A stretch of DNA of 64,000 bases from Bacillus sp. 491mf. Lineage in GTDB: Bacteria > Bacillota > Bacilli > Bacillales > Bacillaceae_G. Below, in pieces: positions 35,982 to 45,297 of the stretch. The DNA is taken from contig NZ_FOLV01000003.1 in NCBI RefSeq assembly GCF_900112415.1, forward strand, positions 124,001 to 188,000, read 5' to 3'. The translations under genes were made by a program, and so were the position numbers. The notes under the pieces are model-generated. The model was not told the DNA's origin. It did no database searches and saw only the letters and a program-made list of their open reading frames with translations. The first letter of the stretch is position 1, and each line of letters starts with the position of its first letter.

Positions 35982-36845
35982 TTGAAACGAGTAGTTATCA
36001 TTGGAGCGTTAACATTTGTAGGTTACCATCTTGTGCAGAAGTTTCTTAAAGAAGAAGTTGAGGTATATGCATTTGATTTTGATAATATGAGCAGTATGTC
36101 CAAGGTGAACGAGGAAAAATTATGTTTAATTGGTCGAAATGCATTGTTTATATACTCTTCACTACGAGATCGTGAAGGGTGGGAAGCGTTAGAGGAACAC
36201 GAGATTGACGTTGTGTATTTTTGTTTATGTGAGCCAAATCAGCAAAGAGCTTTTCGGAATGAGCGTCTTATACTGCGATATGTAAAGAGTGTTGAAAGTT
36301 TGTGTAAACGAAAAGAAATAAATTGTATTATGCTCTCTTCCAAAAAGGTGAATCAAATTGATAGCAATGACAAAAACGGTTTGTTCTTTCAAACAATTGA
36401 AGGAGAAATAAAAAAAGGCGGAGCGGATTATTGTATACTACGTGTTCCGGCAGTATATGGACCGTGGCAACCGTCATTTATGGCATATCACCATATCATT
36501 CTAGCTCAATTAAAACAGCGAACGATTTCTCTTCCTATAGAAGAATGTACATGTGATCTATTGTATGTTGAAGATGTTGCGAACTATTTATATACGATTG
36601 GTCAAGAGAAGATGGAAATGAACATATATACTCTTTGCAGCGAAGAAAAAAATCGGTGGCAAAAAGGAATTGATATATTACAAAAAAGAGGAAGAGTTCA
36701 AGTGCAGAAGAAGGAGTGCCTAAAAGGTGATGAGGAAAAAAAGATAGTTGTTCCAAGTGAGTTTTCTTTAGAAAAGGGGATGCTGCGTCAAATTTCTCAT
36801 ATAAAACAATATAGGGAGTTATACGAGGCAAGTAACACGTGGTAA
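35982..36845 (+). CDS. yjaV: NAD-dependent epimerase/dehydratase-like protein (YjaV)
   Basis: A 287-aa protein. The N-terminal Rossmann motif is degenerate, GALTFVGYHLV at about residues 8-18, in place of GxxGxxG. VPAVYGPWQPSFM near 153-165 matches the extended-SDR substrate region, but the Tyr-x3-Lys catalytic pair is not obvious. The role is unknown; B. subtilis YjaV sits next to comZ. The start is TTG, 6 nt after GGGGAGGGAG. It is probably co-transcribed with comZ 40 nt downstream. Confidence 0.72.
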   Translation: MKRVVIIGALTFVGYHLVQKFLKEEVEVYAFDFDNMSSMSKVNEEKLCLIGRNALFIYSSLRDREGWEALEEHEIDVVYFCLCEPNQQRAFRNERLILRYVKSVESLCKRKEINCIMLSSKKVNQIDSNDKNGLFFQTIEGEIKKGGADYCILRVPAVYGPWQPSFMAYHHIILAQLKQRTISLPIEECTCDLLYVEDVANYLYTIGQEKMEMNIYTLCSEEKNRWQKGIDILQKRGRVQVQKKECLKGDEEKKIVVPSEFSLEKGMLRQISHIKQYRELYEASNTW

Positions 36846-36885
36846 ACTAGAAAAGAGAGTTTTGATGTGGAAAGGAAGATGAAAA

Positions 36886-37065
36886 ATGAACGAAAAAAAT
36901 ATTCAGTTTTTACAAATCGCAATGAAATACTTACCAGAAGCAAAGGCGATTTTAGATGATAACGGCGTGGCGTTGGATATGGCTAAGGCACAGCCTGTGT
37001 TGGAGTTATTGATGAAGGTTATGGGCGAGGCGTATGAACTTGGGAAAGCGGATGTGAAAGAGTAG
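36886..37065 (+). CDS. comZ: late competence regulator ComZ
   Basis: A 59-aa protein, MNEKNIQFLQIAMKYLPEAK onward, mostly helical with leucine-rich spacing (LELLMKVMGEAYELG). In B. subtilis ComZ represses expression of the comG pilus operon. AAAGGAAGATG precedes the ATG at 36886. The yjaV-comZ order supports the call. It is below the length of usual ORF lists and was found by translating the gap. Confidence 0.88.
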   Translation: MNEKNIQFLQIAMKYLPEAKAILDDNGVALDMAKAQPVLELLMKVMGEAYELGKADVKE

Positions 37066-37068
37066 AAT

Positions 37069-37250
37069 AAATATGAATTGAACAACAGACATAAAAACCG
37101 CCTTTTTTAGGTGGGCGAGAGGATCTGGCCGTGCATAGGTGCGGTCAGGGCCTATTTCTGCCCCGTGCGAGGTTTAAAACAAAGGGAGAAAGCAAGTAGC
37201 GTTCATGTTGTGTTCTGCATAACAGTGATTATTGTCGCTTTAAAATAAAG
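37069..37250 (+). repeat. R1 element, subfamily b, downstream of comZ
   Basis: Hairpin 1 CCGCC/GGTGG, hairpin 2 CTGGCC-N12-GGTCAG, then CTATTTCTGCC and GTTTAAAACAAAGGGAGA. It starts 4 nt after the comZ stop in the sense orientation. Confidence 0.85.
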
Positions 37251-37354
37251 ATTGATTAAATGCATATTCTTTATAATAAAGTTTGATTATTTCTACTTAA
37301 ACTAGCGCCCTCTATTATTTAAGTGCTTTTTTTACTCATAAAATGGATTCCCAT

Positions 37355-37966
37355 TTAATAAAATTCATCATACTCTGAACAAAAACTTTCTATTTGCTTA
37401 TTTGATAGTTTAAAGAATGTATTCTGAGATACTTCTAAGACTAATGCTTGATCTTTTGTTAAACCTTGATATACACCTCTTATTATTCTTCCGGTAAGTC
37501 CATGTGACATCACTATCACTTTTTCTTTATTCTGTATAGAATGCAGCCATCCTGATACTCTCTTTACAACTGAATCATAGCTTTCTCCACCAGGGGAATT
37601 AAAATACCAATTGTAATTGTTCGTATTTTTCATAAGTTTTGGCCAAGATTCTTCAATTTCTTTTGTGGTTAGACCAGCCCATTTACCGACAGAGACCTCT
37701 TTTAATCGTTTGTCCATTATAACTTTGCTTTTATCGTAACCTATAACTTCACATATTATATCAGTACTTTGTTGCGCTCTTCCTAATGGACTGGAAATAA
37801 ACTCCCACTCTCTAGGGTTGTCTATAAGTACTTTTAGCAATTTTGCATTTTTTTTAACTTGTTCAACGCCATCAGACGTTAGTGTTGAATCAAGTTCTCC
37901 CTGATATCGGCCTTTTACATTTAATTCAGTTTCTCCATGTCTAAGTAAGTAAATGATTTGTTTCAA
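37355..37966 (-). CDS. histidine phosphatase (phosphoglycerate-mutase-like) family protein
   Basis: A 203-aa protein. The phosphate-accepting motif LLRHGETE has His10 when translation starts at TTG 37966. TTG is preferred because GGAGG lies 8 nt before it, whereas the in-frame ATG at 37972 is only 2 nt from GGAGG. Further catalytic residues are in SSPLGRAQQSTD (Arg, near 60) and the late MSHGLTGR (His). It could act on a sugar phosphate or cobalamin precursor; the substrate is not predictable. It is not part of the comZ-fabH order of B. subtilis. Confidence 0.8.
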   Translation of the reverse strand: MKQIIYLLRHGETELNVKGRYQGELDSTLTSDGVEQVKKNAKLLKVLIDNPREWEFISSPLGRAQQSTDIICEVIGYDKSKVIMDKRLKEVSVGKWAGLTTKEIEESWPKLMKNTNNYNWYFNSPGGESYDSVVKRVSGWLHSIQNKEKVIVMSHGLTGRIIRGVYQGLTKDQALVLEVSQNTFFKLSNKQIESFCSEYDEFY

Positions 37967-38135
37967 ATGCATCCCCTCCAAAGATTTAAAATCTAATACC
38001 TATTCTTCATTAAGTTAAACAACTTCTAACTTAATCTTAAACTAACCAGCCAGCTTGGAAAATTAAAATTTTCTCAATCACCCGTTTTTGTGAAGATTGA
38101 ATGTTCGAAACTAAAATAAGTAGGGAGACGGTGCA

Positions 38136-38387
38136 GTGAGCGAAATAGATAAACAAAACAGATTAAGTAAAGAACCTTTTGCTTATCAAATAACGAAAAA
38201 AGGAACGGTAATAATCTATTACGGGGGTAAACAAATTAAAATTGTAAAGGATAGGGAGGCAGAGCGTCTTATAGCAAAAATCAAAGAGGGTGACGATAAT
38301 ATAACAGCAGTACAGTTATTGTTAGCTAAAATTACGGGTAATTTTAAACGTGGTAATGAGAAATTAGGTAAAAATAAAAGAGAATAA
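38136..38387 (+). CDS. 83-aa basic protein of unknown function
   Basis: Starts at GTG after AGGGAGACGGTGCA and ends with a Lys/Asn/Glu-rich tail. The predicted fold is two beta strands (TKKGTVIIYYGGKQIKIVKD) followed by two helices. No family is recognised. No signal peptide or membrane segment. It lies in an AT-rich stretch between two minus-strand genes, so it is probably monocistronic and possibly acquired. Confidence 0.55.
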   Translation: MSEIDKQNRLSKEPFAYQITKKGTVIIYYGGKQIKIVKDREAERLIAKIKEGDDNITAVQLLLAKITGNFKRGNEKLGKNKRE

Positions 38388-38464
38388 ACTAAGCCTTTAC
38401 TTTGTAGTTCGCAAACAATGTTGGATGGTTTAACAATCGGGCACGATTATGGAACAACATATAA

Positions 38465-38500
38465 AGAGACCTTTCCGTTTTGATGGAAAGGTCTCGCTTT
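38465..38500. terminator. terminator downstream of the RND transporter gene
   Basis: GAGACCTTTCC/GGAAAGGTCTC stem with T-rich flanks on the plus side. It lies directly after the stop of the minus-strand gene. Confidence 0.75.
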
Positions 38501-41500
38501 TTATTTGGCCACTTTATTTTTTCGTTTGAATTTGCTTACTACTTCATACACGATCGGTACGATTAGTAATGTTAATAGGGTAGAGCTTGTTAATCCACCG
38601 ATTACTGTGACGCCAAGGCCTTTTGAGATAAGGCCGCTTCCTTCGAATCCTAATGCAAGTGGAAGTAAGGCGCCGATTGTTGCGATAGCTGTCATTAAGA
38701 TTGGTCGTAATCTTGTTGCACCAGCTTCTAATAATGCATCGCGCGTTGTAAAACCTTCGCGTTCTTTATGGATAACGCGGTCAATTAATACGATGGCGTT
38801 CGTAACAACGATACCGATTAACATAAGGGCACCAATCATTGCGGAGATGCTTAATGTTTCACCGGAAATGAGTAAGGCAACAACGCCGCCAATTATCGTA
38901 AATGGAAGTGAGAATAAAATCGCAAATGGCGCCAGTGCTCCGCCGAATGTTATAACAAGAACGAAGTATACAATCGCAATGGCAGCTAACATCGCTAAGC
39001 CAAGTTGTGTAAATGATTCTTGGATATCTTTCGATACACCGCCCATTGATACATCAATGCCAGATGGTAAGTTCAGTTTATCTACTTCTTTTTGAATGTT
39101 GCGAGTAGCTTTTGCAATATCGTCTGTCGTTGGTTTTGCGGTTACTGCTGCATATACGCGGCCGTCACGTCTTGTTACGGTATTAGACGTTTCTCCTTCT
39201 TTTACCGTCATAATATCTTTTACAGCCACTTCTGTACCTAGCGGCGTTTGTACTTTTCGATTTGTTAAATCATCGACGTTTTCGTAGTTTTGTTTGTTTA
39301 CTTCAACATACACATTCATTTCTTTGCCGTCTTTTTTAACTGTTGTTAAGACAGGGCGGTCGTGAGAGTCGGAAAGTCCCATGCCAACTTGCGCAGCAGT
39401 TAGACCGAGTTTACTTAACTTCTCTTGATCTGCCACTAATGTGTATTCATCGTATGTTTTTGAAAGGCTTGAGTCGACATCTTTTAACGTTTTATCTTTT
39501 TTCATGATATTTTGAATGTCTTTTACGACAGGTTTAATTTCTTCTATATTATCGCCGTAAACGTATAACTTCATTTCATTGTTGCCCCCGCCAGATGAGA
39601 AGTCTTGGTTTTTCCATTCTCCTTTGTCCGTCATCTTTTGCAGGTCCTTCACAACTTTTTCTTTTTCTTTCTCAAAGTTCTTTGTATCGTTTTTGTATTG
39701 AACGAAGAATAATGCTTGGTTCGATTTACCTGGGCTCATCGGATTTTCTCCGCCAAGTGAGAACTGAATTGTATTTACATCTTTATTTTTCTTAAAATAA
39801 TCTTCTGCTTTTGTTGCAATATTTTCAACATCTTGCATTGTTTGTCCAGGTTCTGGATTATAAGAGGCGATGACTGTTTTCTCTTCTTCAGATGGTAAGA
39901 AACTTACACCGACAATCGGAAGAAGTGCAATGCTACCTATTAATAATAAAACCGCAATGCTAGACGTAATTACTTTATGGTTTAATACCCACTCTAAAAG
40001 ACGTTTATATCCATTAGCAAGTTTACTTGGCTTCTCTTCATGGTTATGTTGTTTTTCTTTCATGCTTTCTTTTTTAAATAAAGAATGTGCCATCATTGGA
40101 ACAATTGTAACAGCTACAAGAAGAGATGCTAATAAGGCGAAAACAATTGTTAAAGCAAACGGTAAGAATAGTTCACCGATCATTCCTTTCACCAAACCGA
40201 GCGGTAAAAAGACCGCGATGGTTACGATTGTTGATGACATAATAGGAACGAACATTTCTTTCGTTGCTTCGCGAATTAAGTCTTTTCCTTTTAATTTTTC
40301 ACCAGATAAAGCCATGCGCCGATAAATATTTTCAATAACAACGATGGAATCGTCGACAACGCGGCCGATAGCGACAGTCATTGCCCCGAGCGTCATGATA
40401 TTTAATGTAATATCCATTTCTTTTAATACTAAAACGGCAATTAATAAAGAAAGTGGAATGGAAATAACCGAAATAAGTGTTGTTCGAATGTTACGCAAGA
40501 ACAACATAATGATAATAACAGCGAAAATGGCACCGAAAATAGCTTTGTTTAACATTGTGCTAACTGATTTTTCGATTGGTTCACCTTGGTCAAATGTTGA
40601 AGTGATTTCGATGTTATCAAATTTCTTTTCAAAGTCATTTGCCTTGTTTTTTACAGCATTTACTACGTCAACTGTATTCGCATCAGCAGCTTTTACAACT
40701 TGCAGACTGATCGCTTCTTTTCCGTTTGTACGCGAGATGGATTCTGCCTTTCCAACTTGTTTAATATCGGCAATATCTTGCAGTGATACAGTTGGAATAC
40801 CTAATGCTAGTCCCGCTGCAGCTGGATTCATACTAGGCTGCTGCGCCTGAGCTGGTCCATGCGAACTTCCTTGATTTGCAGAAGGGATAAGCGGAATCTT
40901 CATTTCTTTTAAAGCGTTCAACGTTGTAATATTGCCATCTACAACAACGGATTTTTCTTTATCTTTAAATGTATACATTCCTAGCGGCATCGAAACGTTA
41001 GAACCTTTAATCATATTCTTGACTGTCTCTTCGCTAAGGTTTAATTCTTTCATTTTCTCTTTGTTGAAGACGAGTTGTACTTCTTCTACTTGTTGACCGG
41101 AAATTTGCACATCGGCAACGCCGTCTAATCCTTGTAAGCCTGGAACGATATCTTTTTCTACTCGCTTTGTTAGCTGGGCAAGGGATTCATTTTTATTTGT
41201 GACACTTAATGAAATAACTGGAAAAGCATTGATGCTCAGACGAGAAATTTTTGGCTCTTTTACGCCTTCCGGTAAAGGGAAGTTAGCGAGAGCCTCTTTT
41301 ACTTCTGTCTCTGCTTTTTCCATATTTTTATCAAAGTTATACTCTACTTGAATAGAAGACGCGTTTTGATAAGAAGAGGAGCTGACAACATTTACTCCGC
41401 TTAAATTTTGCAGCCTTTGTTCGATTGGTTTAGAAATCTTTTCTGCTACTTCAGTCGGAGTGGCGCCAGGATACACAGTTGTGACTGTCACAAGTGGTGT

Positions 41501-41626
41501 TGTGATGTCCGGGATTGTTTCCAACTTCATACGAAGACCAGAATAGATTCCGGCAATCGTAATAATAATCGTTAATAGCCAGACGGCAAACTTATTGTTT
41601 AACGAAAAGTTAATAATTTTGTTCAT
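38501..41626 (-). CDS. swrC: RND-family efflux transporter (SwrC/AcrB-like)
   Basis: A 1041-aa proton-driven exporter. Two repeats of six transmembrane helices flank large extracellular loops (about 35-330 and 555-830). The proton-relay Asp pair is present in GRVVDDSIVVIENI near 400. B. subtilis SwrC (YerP) exports surfactin and is needed for swarming; here a drug, lipopeptide or solvent substrate is possible. AAAGGAGAGTAGAA precedes the ATG. It is divergent from a TetR regulator, with shared operators, so substrate-induced expression is likely. No membrane-fusion partner is adjacent. Confidence 0.9.
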   Translation of the reverse strand: MNKIINFSLNNKFAVWLLTIIITIAGIYSGLRMKLETIPDITTPLVTVTTVYPGATPTEVAEKISKPIEQRLQNLSGVNVVSSSSYQNASSIQVEYNFDKNMEKAETEVKEALANFPLPEGVKEPKISRLSINAFPVISLSVTNKNESLAQLTKRVEKDIVPGLQGLDGVADVQISGQQVEEVQLVFNKEKMKELNLSEETVKNMIKGSNVSMPLGMYTFKDKEKSVVVDGNITTLNALKEMKIPLIPSANQGSSHGPAQAQQPSMNPAAAGLALGIPTVSLQDIADIKQVGKAESISRTNGKEAISLQVVKAADANTVDVVNAVKNKANDFEKKFDNIEITSTFDQGEPIEKSVSTMLNKAIFGAIFAVIIIMLFLRNIRTTLISVISIPLSLLIAVLVLKEMDITLNIMTLGAMTVAIGRVVDDSIVVIENIYRRMALSGEKLKGKDLIREATKEMFVPIMSSTIVTIAVFLPLGLVKGMIGELFLPFALTIVFALLASLLVAVTIVPMMAHSLFKKESMKEKQHNHEEKPSKLANGYKRLLEWVLNHKVITSSIAVLLLIGSIALLPIVGVSFLPSEEEKTVIASYNPEPGQTMQDVENIATKAEDYFKKNKDVNTIQFSLGGENPMSPGKSNQALFFVQYKNDTKNFEKEKEKVVKDLQKMTDKGEWKNQDFSSGGGNNEMKLYVYGDNIEEIKPVVKDIQNIMKKDKTLKDVDSSLSKTYDEYTLVADQEKLSKLGLTAAQVGMGLSDSHDRPVLTTVKKDGKEMNVYVEVNKQNYENVDDLTNRKVQTPLGTEVAVKDIMTVKEGETSNTVTRRDGRVYAAVTAKPTTDDIAKATRNIQKEVDKLNLPSGIDVSMGGVSKDIQESFTQLGLAMLAAIAIVYFVLVITFGGALAPFAILFSLPFTIIGGVVALLISGETLSISAMIGALMLIGIVVTNAIVLIDRVIHKEREGFTTRDALLEAGATRLRPILMTAIATIGALLPLALGFEGSGLISKGLGVTVIGGLTSSTLLTLLIVPIVYEVVSKFKRKNKVAK

Positions 41627-41650
41627 TTCTACTCTCCTTTTTATAAAAAC

Positions 41651-41754
41651 TGACTAATCGGTCATAACAACCAAAGTATAAATGACCGATCGGTCAATAG
41701 TCAACGGAAAGGTAAAATACTGTGAACTACTTGCAATTTTTGACTGATGAGTCA
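41651..41754. promoter_or_regulatory. three TetR-type operator palindromes between swrC and tetR
   Basis: TGACTAATCGGTCA (41651-41664), TGACCGATCGGTCA (41683-41696, a perfect palindrome) and TGACTGATGAGTCA (41741-41754). The middle one lies in the 18-nt spacer of a minus-strand promoter for swrC (TTGACT, TATACT). The third lies between TTGCAA (41731-41736) and CATAAT (41753-41758) of a plus-strand promoter for the regulator. Both genes should therefore be repressed together. Confidence 0.8.
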
Positions 41755-41789
41755 TAATTCTGATAAGAGTGTTTTTTTAGGAGAGAAAA

Positions 41790-42665
41790 ATGATGAAGGA
41801 AAAAGAACGGTTAATTATTGAGGCAGCAATTAAATTATTTGCGATGAAGGGCGTGAATGCAACGTCTATTCAAGAAATTGCAACAGAATGCGGCATTTCA
41901 AAAGGTGCTTTTTATTTGCATTTTAAATCGAAAGATAACTTAGTATTGGCAGCGCTAGAGTATTACTACGATCAGATTCAAAATAAATTGATGGATTTCG
42001 AAAAAGAACCATTACTTCCGCGTGAGAGATTTGAAAAGCAATTGTACTGTCAGTTTTACGAATTACAACAAAAAAAAGAATTTATTATTATGTGTATGAG
42101 AGAAAATGTAATTCCTTTTAATAAGGAAGTAGAAGTGTTTATGAAGAGGATGAAATTAGAATCACATACTTTTTATCGAAACAATTTACTTTCTCTTTAC
42201 GGGGAAGAGATTACCCCTCATCTTGTTGACTTAATTATCATACTAGAAGGAATATCAAATGCATATTTAGAGTTAATTATCTTTAATACGGTAAATTTAG
42301 ATATACCGTATACGGCGAAGTTTATCTTAAAGAGAATCGATGATATCGTAGCGGGACTGCAACGTTCAAATGAAAAACCGGTTATTTTAGAACGAGAACT
42401 CAATCATTTTTTGTGTAATACGAATGTAATGAACGGACGTAAGGAAGAATTATTTATAAATGAAATTCTTCAGTTAAAATGTACGCTGGTAGATCAATTA
42501 GGAAATGAAGAATTAATGGTTACACTAGATGTACTAGAATCAGAAATGAAAACGGAGCATCCGCGCGTTCCGGTTGTTCAAGGGATGTTGTCTAATTTAA
42601 AACTGTATCCAGATTTGCGTGATTTTCGGGAAAGACTTGCGATGTACTATAGAATAACAAATTAA
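41790..42665 (+). CDS. TetR-family transcriptional regulator
   Basis: A 291-aa protein. The N-terminal TetR helix-turn-helix is at about residues 8-55 (IIEAAIKLFAMKGVNATSIQ, then CGISKGAFYLHFKSKDNL). The ligand domain is longer than the family's ~200 aa, with about 90 extra C-terminal residues. AGGAGAG precedes two adjacent ATGs (41790, 41793). It is divergent from the RND exporter with three operators between, so it is most likely the local repressor of the pump and of itself; the ligand is unknown. Confidence 0.88.
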   Translation: MMKEKERLIIEAAIKLFAMKGVNATSIQEIATECGISKGAFYLHFKSKDNLVLAALEYYYDQIQNKLMDFEKEPLLPRERFEKQLYCQFYELQQKKEFIIMCMRENVIPFNKEVEVFMKRMKLESHTFYRNNLLSLYGEEITPHLVDLIIILEGISNAYLELIIFNTVNLDIPYTAKFILKRIDDIVAGLQRSNEKPVILERELNHFLCNTNVMNGRKEELFINEILQLKCTLVDQLGNEELMVTLDVLESEMKTEHPRVPVVQGMLSNLKLYPDLRDFRERLAMYYRITN

Positions 42666-42699
42666 TAATATATAGACAAAAGAGAATTTATCATTTAAA

Positions 42700-42718
42700 A
42701 TTAGTACCAAGTCATAAG
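42700..42718 (+). promoter_or_regulatory. FapR operator upstream of fabH
   Basis: ATTAGTACCAAGTCATAAG differs at about three positions from the FapR consensus ATTAGTACCTRGTCTTAAT. fabHA-fabF belongs to the FapR regulon in B. subtilis, so malonyl-CoA-responsive control is expected. Confidence 0.7.
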
Positions 42719-42745
42719 AATTGATATAAATCGGAGGGTTGCCCT

Positions 42746-43678
42746 GTGAATGTAGGCATTTTAGGGATCGGAAGATATGTGCCAGAAAAAGTTGTCACAA
42801 ACCACGACTTAGAGAAAATAATGGATACATCTGATGAATGGATTCGAACAAGAACAGGAATTGAAGAAAGACGAATTGCTGATGATACAATAGATACTTC
42901 ACATATGGCCGCGGAAGCTGCAAAAAAAGCACTTGAAGATGCAGGAATGAGCGGAGAAGAAATTGATCTTATTTTAGTTGCAACAGTAACACCAGACCGT
43001 TCGTTTCCAGCGGTTGCTTGTGTAGTTCAAGAAGAAATCGGAGCAAAGCATGCAGCAGCGATGGATTTAGGTGCAGCGTGTGCTGGTTTTATGTATGGAA
43101 TGATTACAGCACAACAATTTATTCAAACTGGAACTTATAAAAATATATTAGTAGTTGGTAGCGATAAATTATCTAAAATTGTAGATTGGAATGACCGAAA
43201 TACAGCGGTTCTATTTGGAGATGGAGCAGGCGCTGTTGTTATGGGGGCTGTTTCAGAAGGAAAAGGTATTCTTTCGTTTGAATTAGGAGCGGATGGAAGT
43301 GGTGGCAAGCACCTTTATCTAGATGAATATGTTATGATGAATGGCAGAGAAGTCTTTAAGTTTGCTGTTCGTCAACTTGGTGATTCATGTCTTCGCGTTT
43401 TAGAAAAAGTGAATCTTACGAAAGAAGATGTGGACTTTTTAGTGCCTCATCAAGCGAATATTCGTATTATGGAATCAGCGAGAGAACGGCTAAATTTACC
43501 GCAAGAAAAAATGAGCATGACAATTTCCAAGTTTGGGAATACGTCAGCTTCTTCAATTCCGATTGCGATGGTAGAAGAATTGCAAAACGGACGCATTCAA
43601 GATGGTGATCTCATCATATTAGTTGGTTTTGGCGGCGGATTAACATGGGGAGCAGTTGCTCTTCGTTGGGGTAAATAA
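42746..43678 (+). CDS. fabH: beta-ketoacyl-ACP synthase III
   Basis: A 310-aa enzyme that starts fatty-acid synthesis by condensing acyl-CoA primers with malonyl-ACP. The Cys-His-Asn triad is intact: Cys112 in [10 protein letters not shown], His in VPHQANIRI (near 236) and Asn in KFGNTSAS (near 267). The start is GTG after GGAGGGTTGCCCT. It forms an operon with fabF (28-nt gap) behind a FapR site. The gene corresponds to fabHA at the yja locus. In Bacillus it prefers branched-chain primers (family knowledge). Confidence 0.95.
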   Translation: MNVGILGIGRYVPEKVVTNHDLEKIMDTSDEWIRTRTGIEERRIADDTIDTSHMAAEAAKKALEDAGMSGEEIDLILVATVTPDRSFPAVACVVQEEIGAKHAAAMDLGAACAGFMYGMITAQQFIQTGTYKNILVVGSDKLSKIVDWNDRNTAVLFGDGAGAVVMGAVSEGKGILSFELGADGSGGKHLYLDEYVMMNGREVFKFAVRQLGDSCLRVLEKVNLTKEDVDFLVPHQANIRIMESARERLNLPQEKMSMTISKFGNTSASSIPIAMVEELQNGRIQDGDLIILVGFGGGLTWGAVALRWGK

Positions 43679-43706
43679 GGACTGAGAGAAAAGGAGTGTA
43701 TTTTGT

Positions 43707-44945
43707 ATGGAAAAAAAGCGTGTTGTAGTTACAGGAGTAGGAGCAGTTACTCCAGTAGGAACGGATGTAAAAACTGCTTGGGAAAATATTAAAAATGGTG
43801 TATCTGGAATCGGACGTCTTACACGCTTAGATGCAGATCAATTTCCTGTGAAAGTTGCAGCGGAAATTAATGACTTTGATGTTGAAAAATATATTGATAA
43901 AAAAGAAGCGCGTCGTATGGACCGTTTTACACATTATGCATTAGCAGCATCAAAAATGGCTGTGGAAGATGCAAAGCTAGAAATTACAGAAGAAAACGGA
44001 CCGCGTATTGGTGTGTGGATTGGTTCTGGAATCGGCGGTATGGAAACATATGAAGAGCAGTTCAAAATCTTTAATGAAAAAGGCGCACGCCGCGTTAGTC
44101 CATTTTTCGTACCAATGATGATTCCTGACATGGCTGCAGGCCAAGTGTCCATCGCATTAGGTGCAAAAGGGATTAATACATGTACAGTAACAGCTTGTGC
44201 ATCTGGTGCACATTCTATTGGTGATGCATTTAAAGTGATTCAGCGCGGAGATGCAGATGCGATGATTACAGGCGGAGCGGAAGCACCGTTAACAAATATG
44301 GCGGTTGCTGGATTTTGTTCAGCGAAAGCATTAACATTTAGTGAAGATCCAGCAACTGCTTGTCGTCCGTTTGATAAAAATCGAAGCGGCTTCGTAATGG
44401 GAGAAGGAGCAGGAATTCTTGTATTAGAAGAATTAGAGCATGCGTTAGCGCGCGGTGCTCATATTTATGCTGAAATCGTTGGATACGGAGCGACAGGTGA
44501 TGCATTCCATATTACGAGTCCAGCTCCTGGCGGTGAAGGCGGCGTCCGTGCGATGCGTCAAGCATTAGAAGAAGCGGGTCTACAGCCAGAAGATATTGAT
44601 TATATTAATGCGCACGGTACAAGTACAGAATTGAATGAAAGATATGAAACGATGGCAATTAAAGAAGTATTTGGCGAGCAAGCATATAAAGTAGCGGTAA
44701 GCTCAACAAAATCAATGACAGGACACTTATTAGGTGCAGCTGGTGCGGTAGAAGCAATTATATCTGTGAAAACAATTGAAGATGGCATTGTTCCACCAAC
44801 AATTAACTATGAAACACCAGATCCAGAGTGTGATTTAGATTGTGTACCAAATCAAGCAAGACAACAAAAAGTACGTGCTGTATTAAGTAACTCATTAGGT
44901 TTCGGTGGCCATAACGCAGCATTAGTATTTAAAGAGTATAAATAA
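43707..44945 (+). CDS. fabF: beta-ketoacyl-ACP synthase II
   Basis: A 412-aa elongating condensing enzyme of fatty-acid synthesis. The nucleophile Cys164 in TACASGAHS and the two catalytic histidines in NAHGTSTE (near 304) and [11 protein letters not shown] (near 341) are present. AAAAGGAGTG precedes the ATG. It is the second gene of fabH-fabF. An R1 repeat starts right at the stop codon, and a separate terminator lies about 215 nt downstream. Confidence 0.96.
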   Translation: MEKKRVVVTGVGAVTPVGTDVKTAWENIKNGVSGIGRLTRLDADQFPVKVAAEINDFDVEKYIDKKEARRMDRFTHYALAASKMAVEDAKLEITEENGPRIGVWIGSGIGGMETYEEQFKIFNEKGARRVSPFFVPMMIPDMAAGQVSIALGAKGINTCTVTACASGAHSIGDAFKVIQRGDADAMITGGAEAPLTNMAVAGFCSAKALTFSEDPATACRPFDKNRSGFVMGEGAGILVLEELEHALARGAHIYAEIVGYGATGDAFHITSPAPGGEGGVRAMRQALEEAGLQPEDIDYINAHGTSTELNERYETMAIKEVFGEQAYKVAVSSTKSMTGHLLGAAGAVEAIISVKTIEDGIVPPTINYETPDPECDLDCVPNQARQQKVRAVLSNSLGFGGHNAALVFKEYK

Positions 44946-45128
44946 TAAATACAAATTGAAAAACCTTCTTTTTAGATGGTTGAGAGCACCTGGCCGTTCG
45001 TAGAAGCGGTCAGGGCCTTTTTCTACCACCCGCGAAGTTCAAACAAAGAGAGGGAAACGAGTGTAGACCACTTTTTGTTTTGCCTGGCGGCGATTTGTAT
45101 GTTGAAAAACAAAATGGATTTATATAAT
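44946..45128 (+). repeat. R1 element, subfamily b, downstream of fabF
   Basis: Hairpin 1 AACCTTC/GATGGTT, hairpin 2 CTGGCC-N12-GGTCAG, then TTTCTACCAC and a 3' end AAAATGGATTTATAT. Its termini (ATAAATAC and GGATTTATA) form a short inverted repeat. It begins immediately after the fabF stop codon. Confidence 0.85.
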
Positions 45129-45158
45129 AGAAATTCCATTAAATATATAGAATTTGAA

Positions 45159-45202
45159 AGGAAGATAACCGTCCATATAGTAGATGGTTATCTTCTTTTT
45201 TT
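45159..45202 (+). terminator. terminator downstream of fabF and the R1 element
   Basis: GAAGATAACC/GGTTATCTTC stem followed by a seven-T run. Confidence 0.8.
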
Positions 45203-45297
45203 ATGGGCTTTTTCAATGACTTTGATGAAAATCTGCATTTTTTTATGCTTTCTTTCGTTTTTTTGCATATGTATGGAACAAAAGGAGAGTGGGAGAG

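Noticed and set aside
38505-40850. Several plus-strand frames of 63-196 codons opposite swrC
   Set aside because: Low-complexity, serine/threonine/isoleucine-rich translations typical of antisense to a membrane transporter; the swrC frame is unambiguous.
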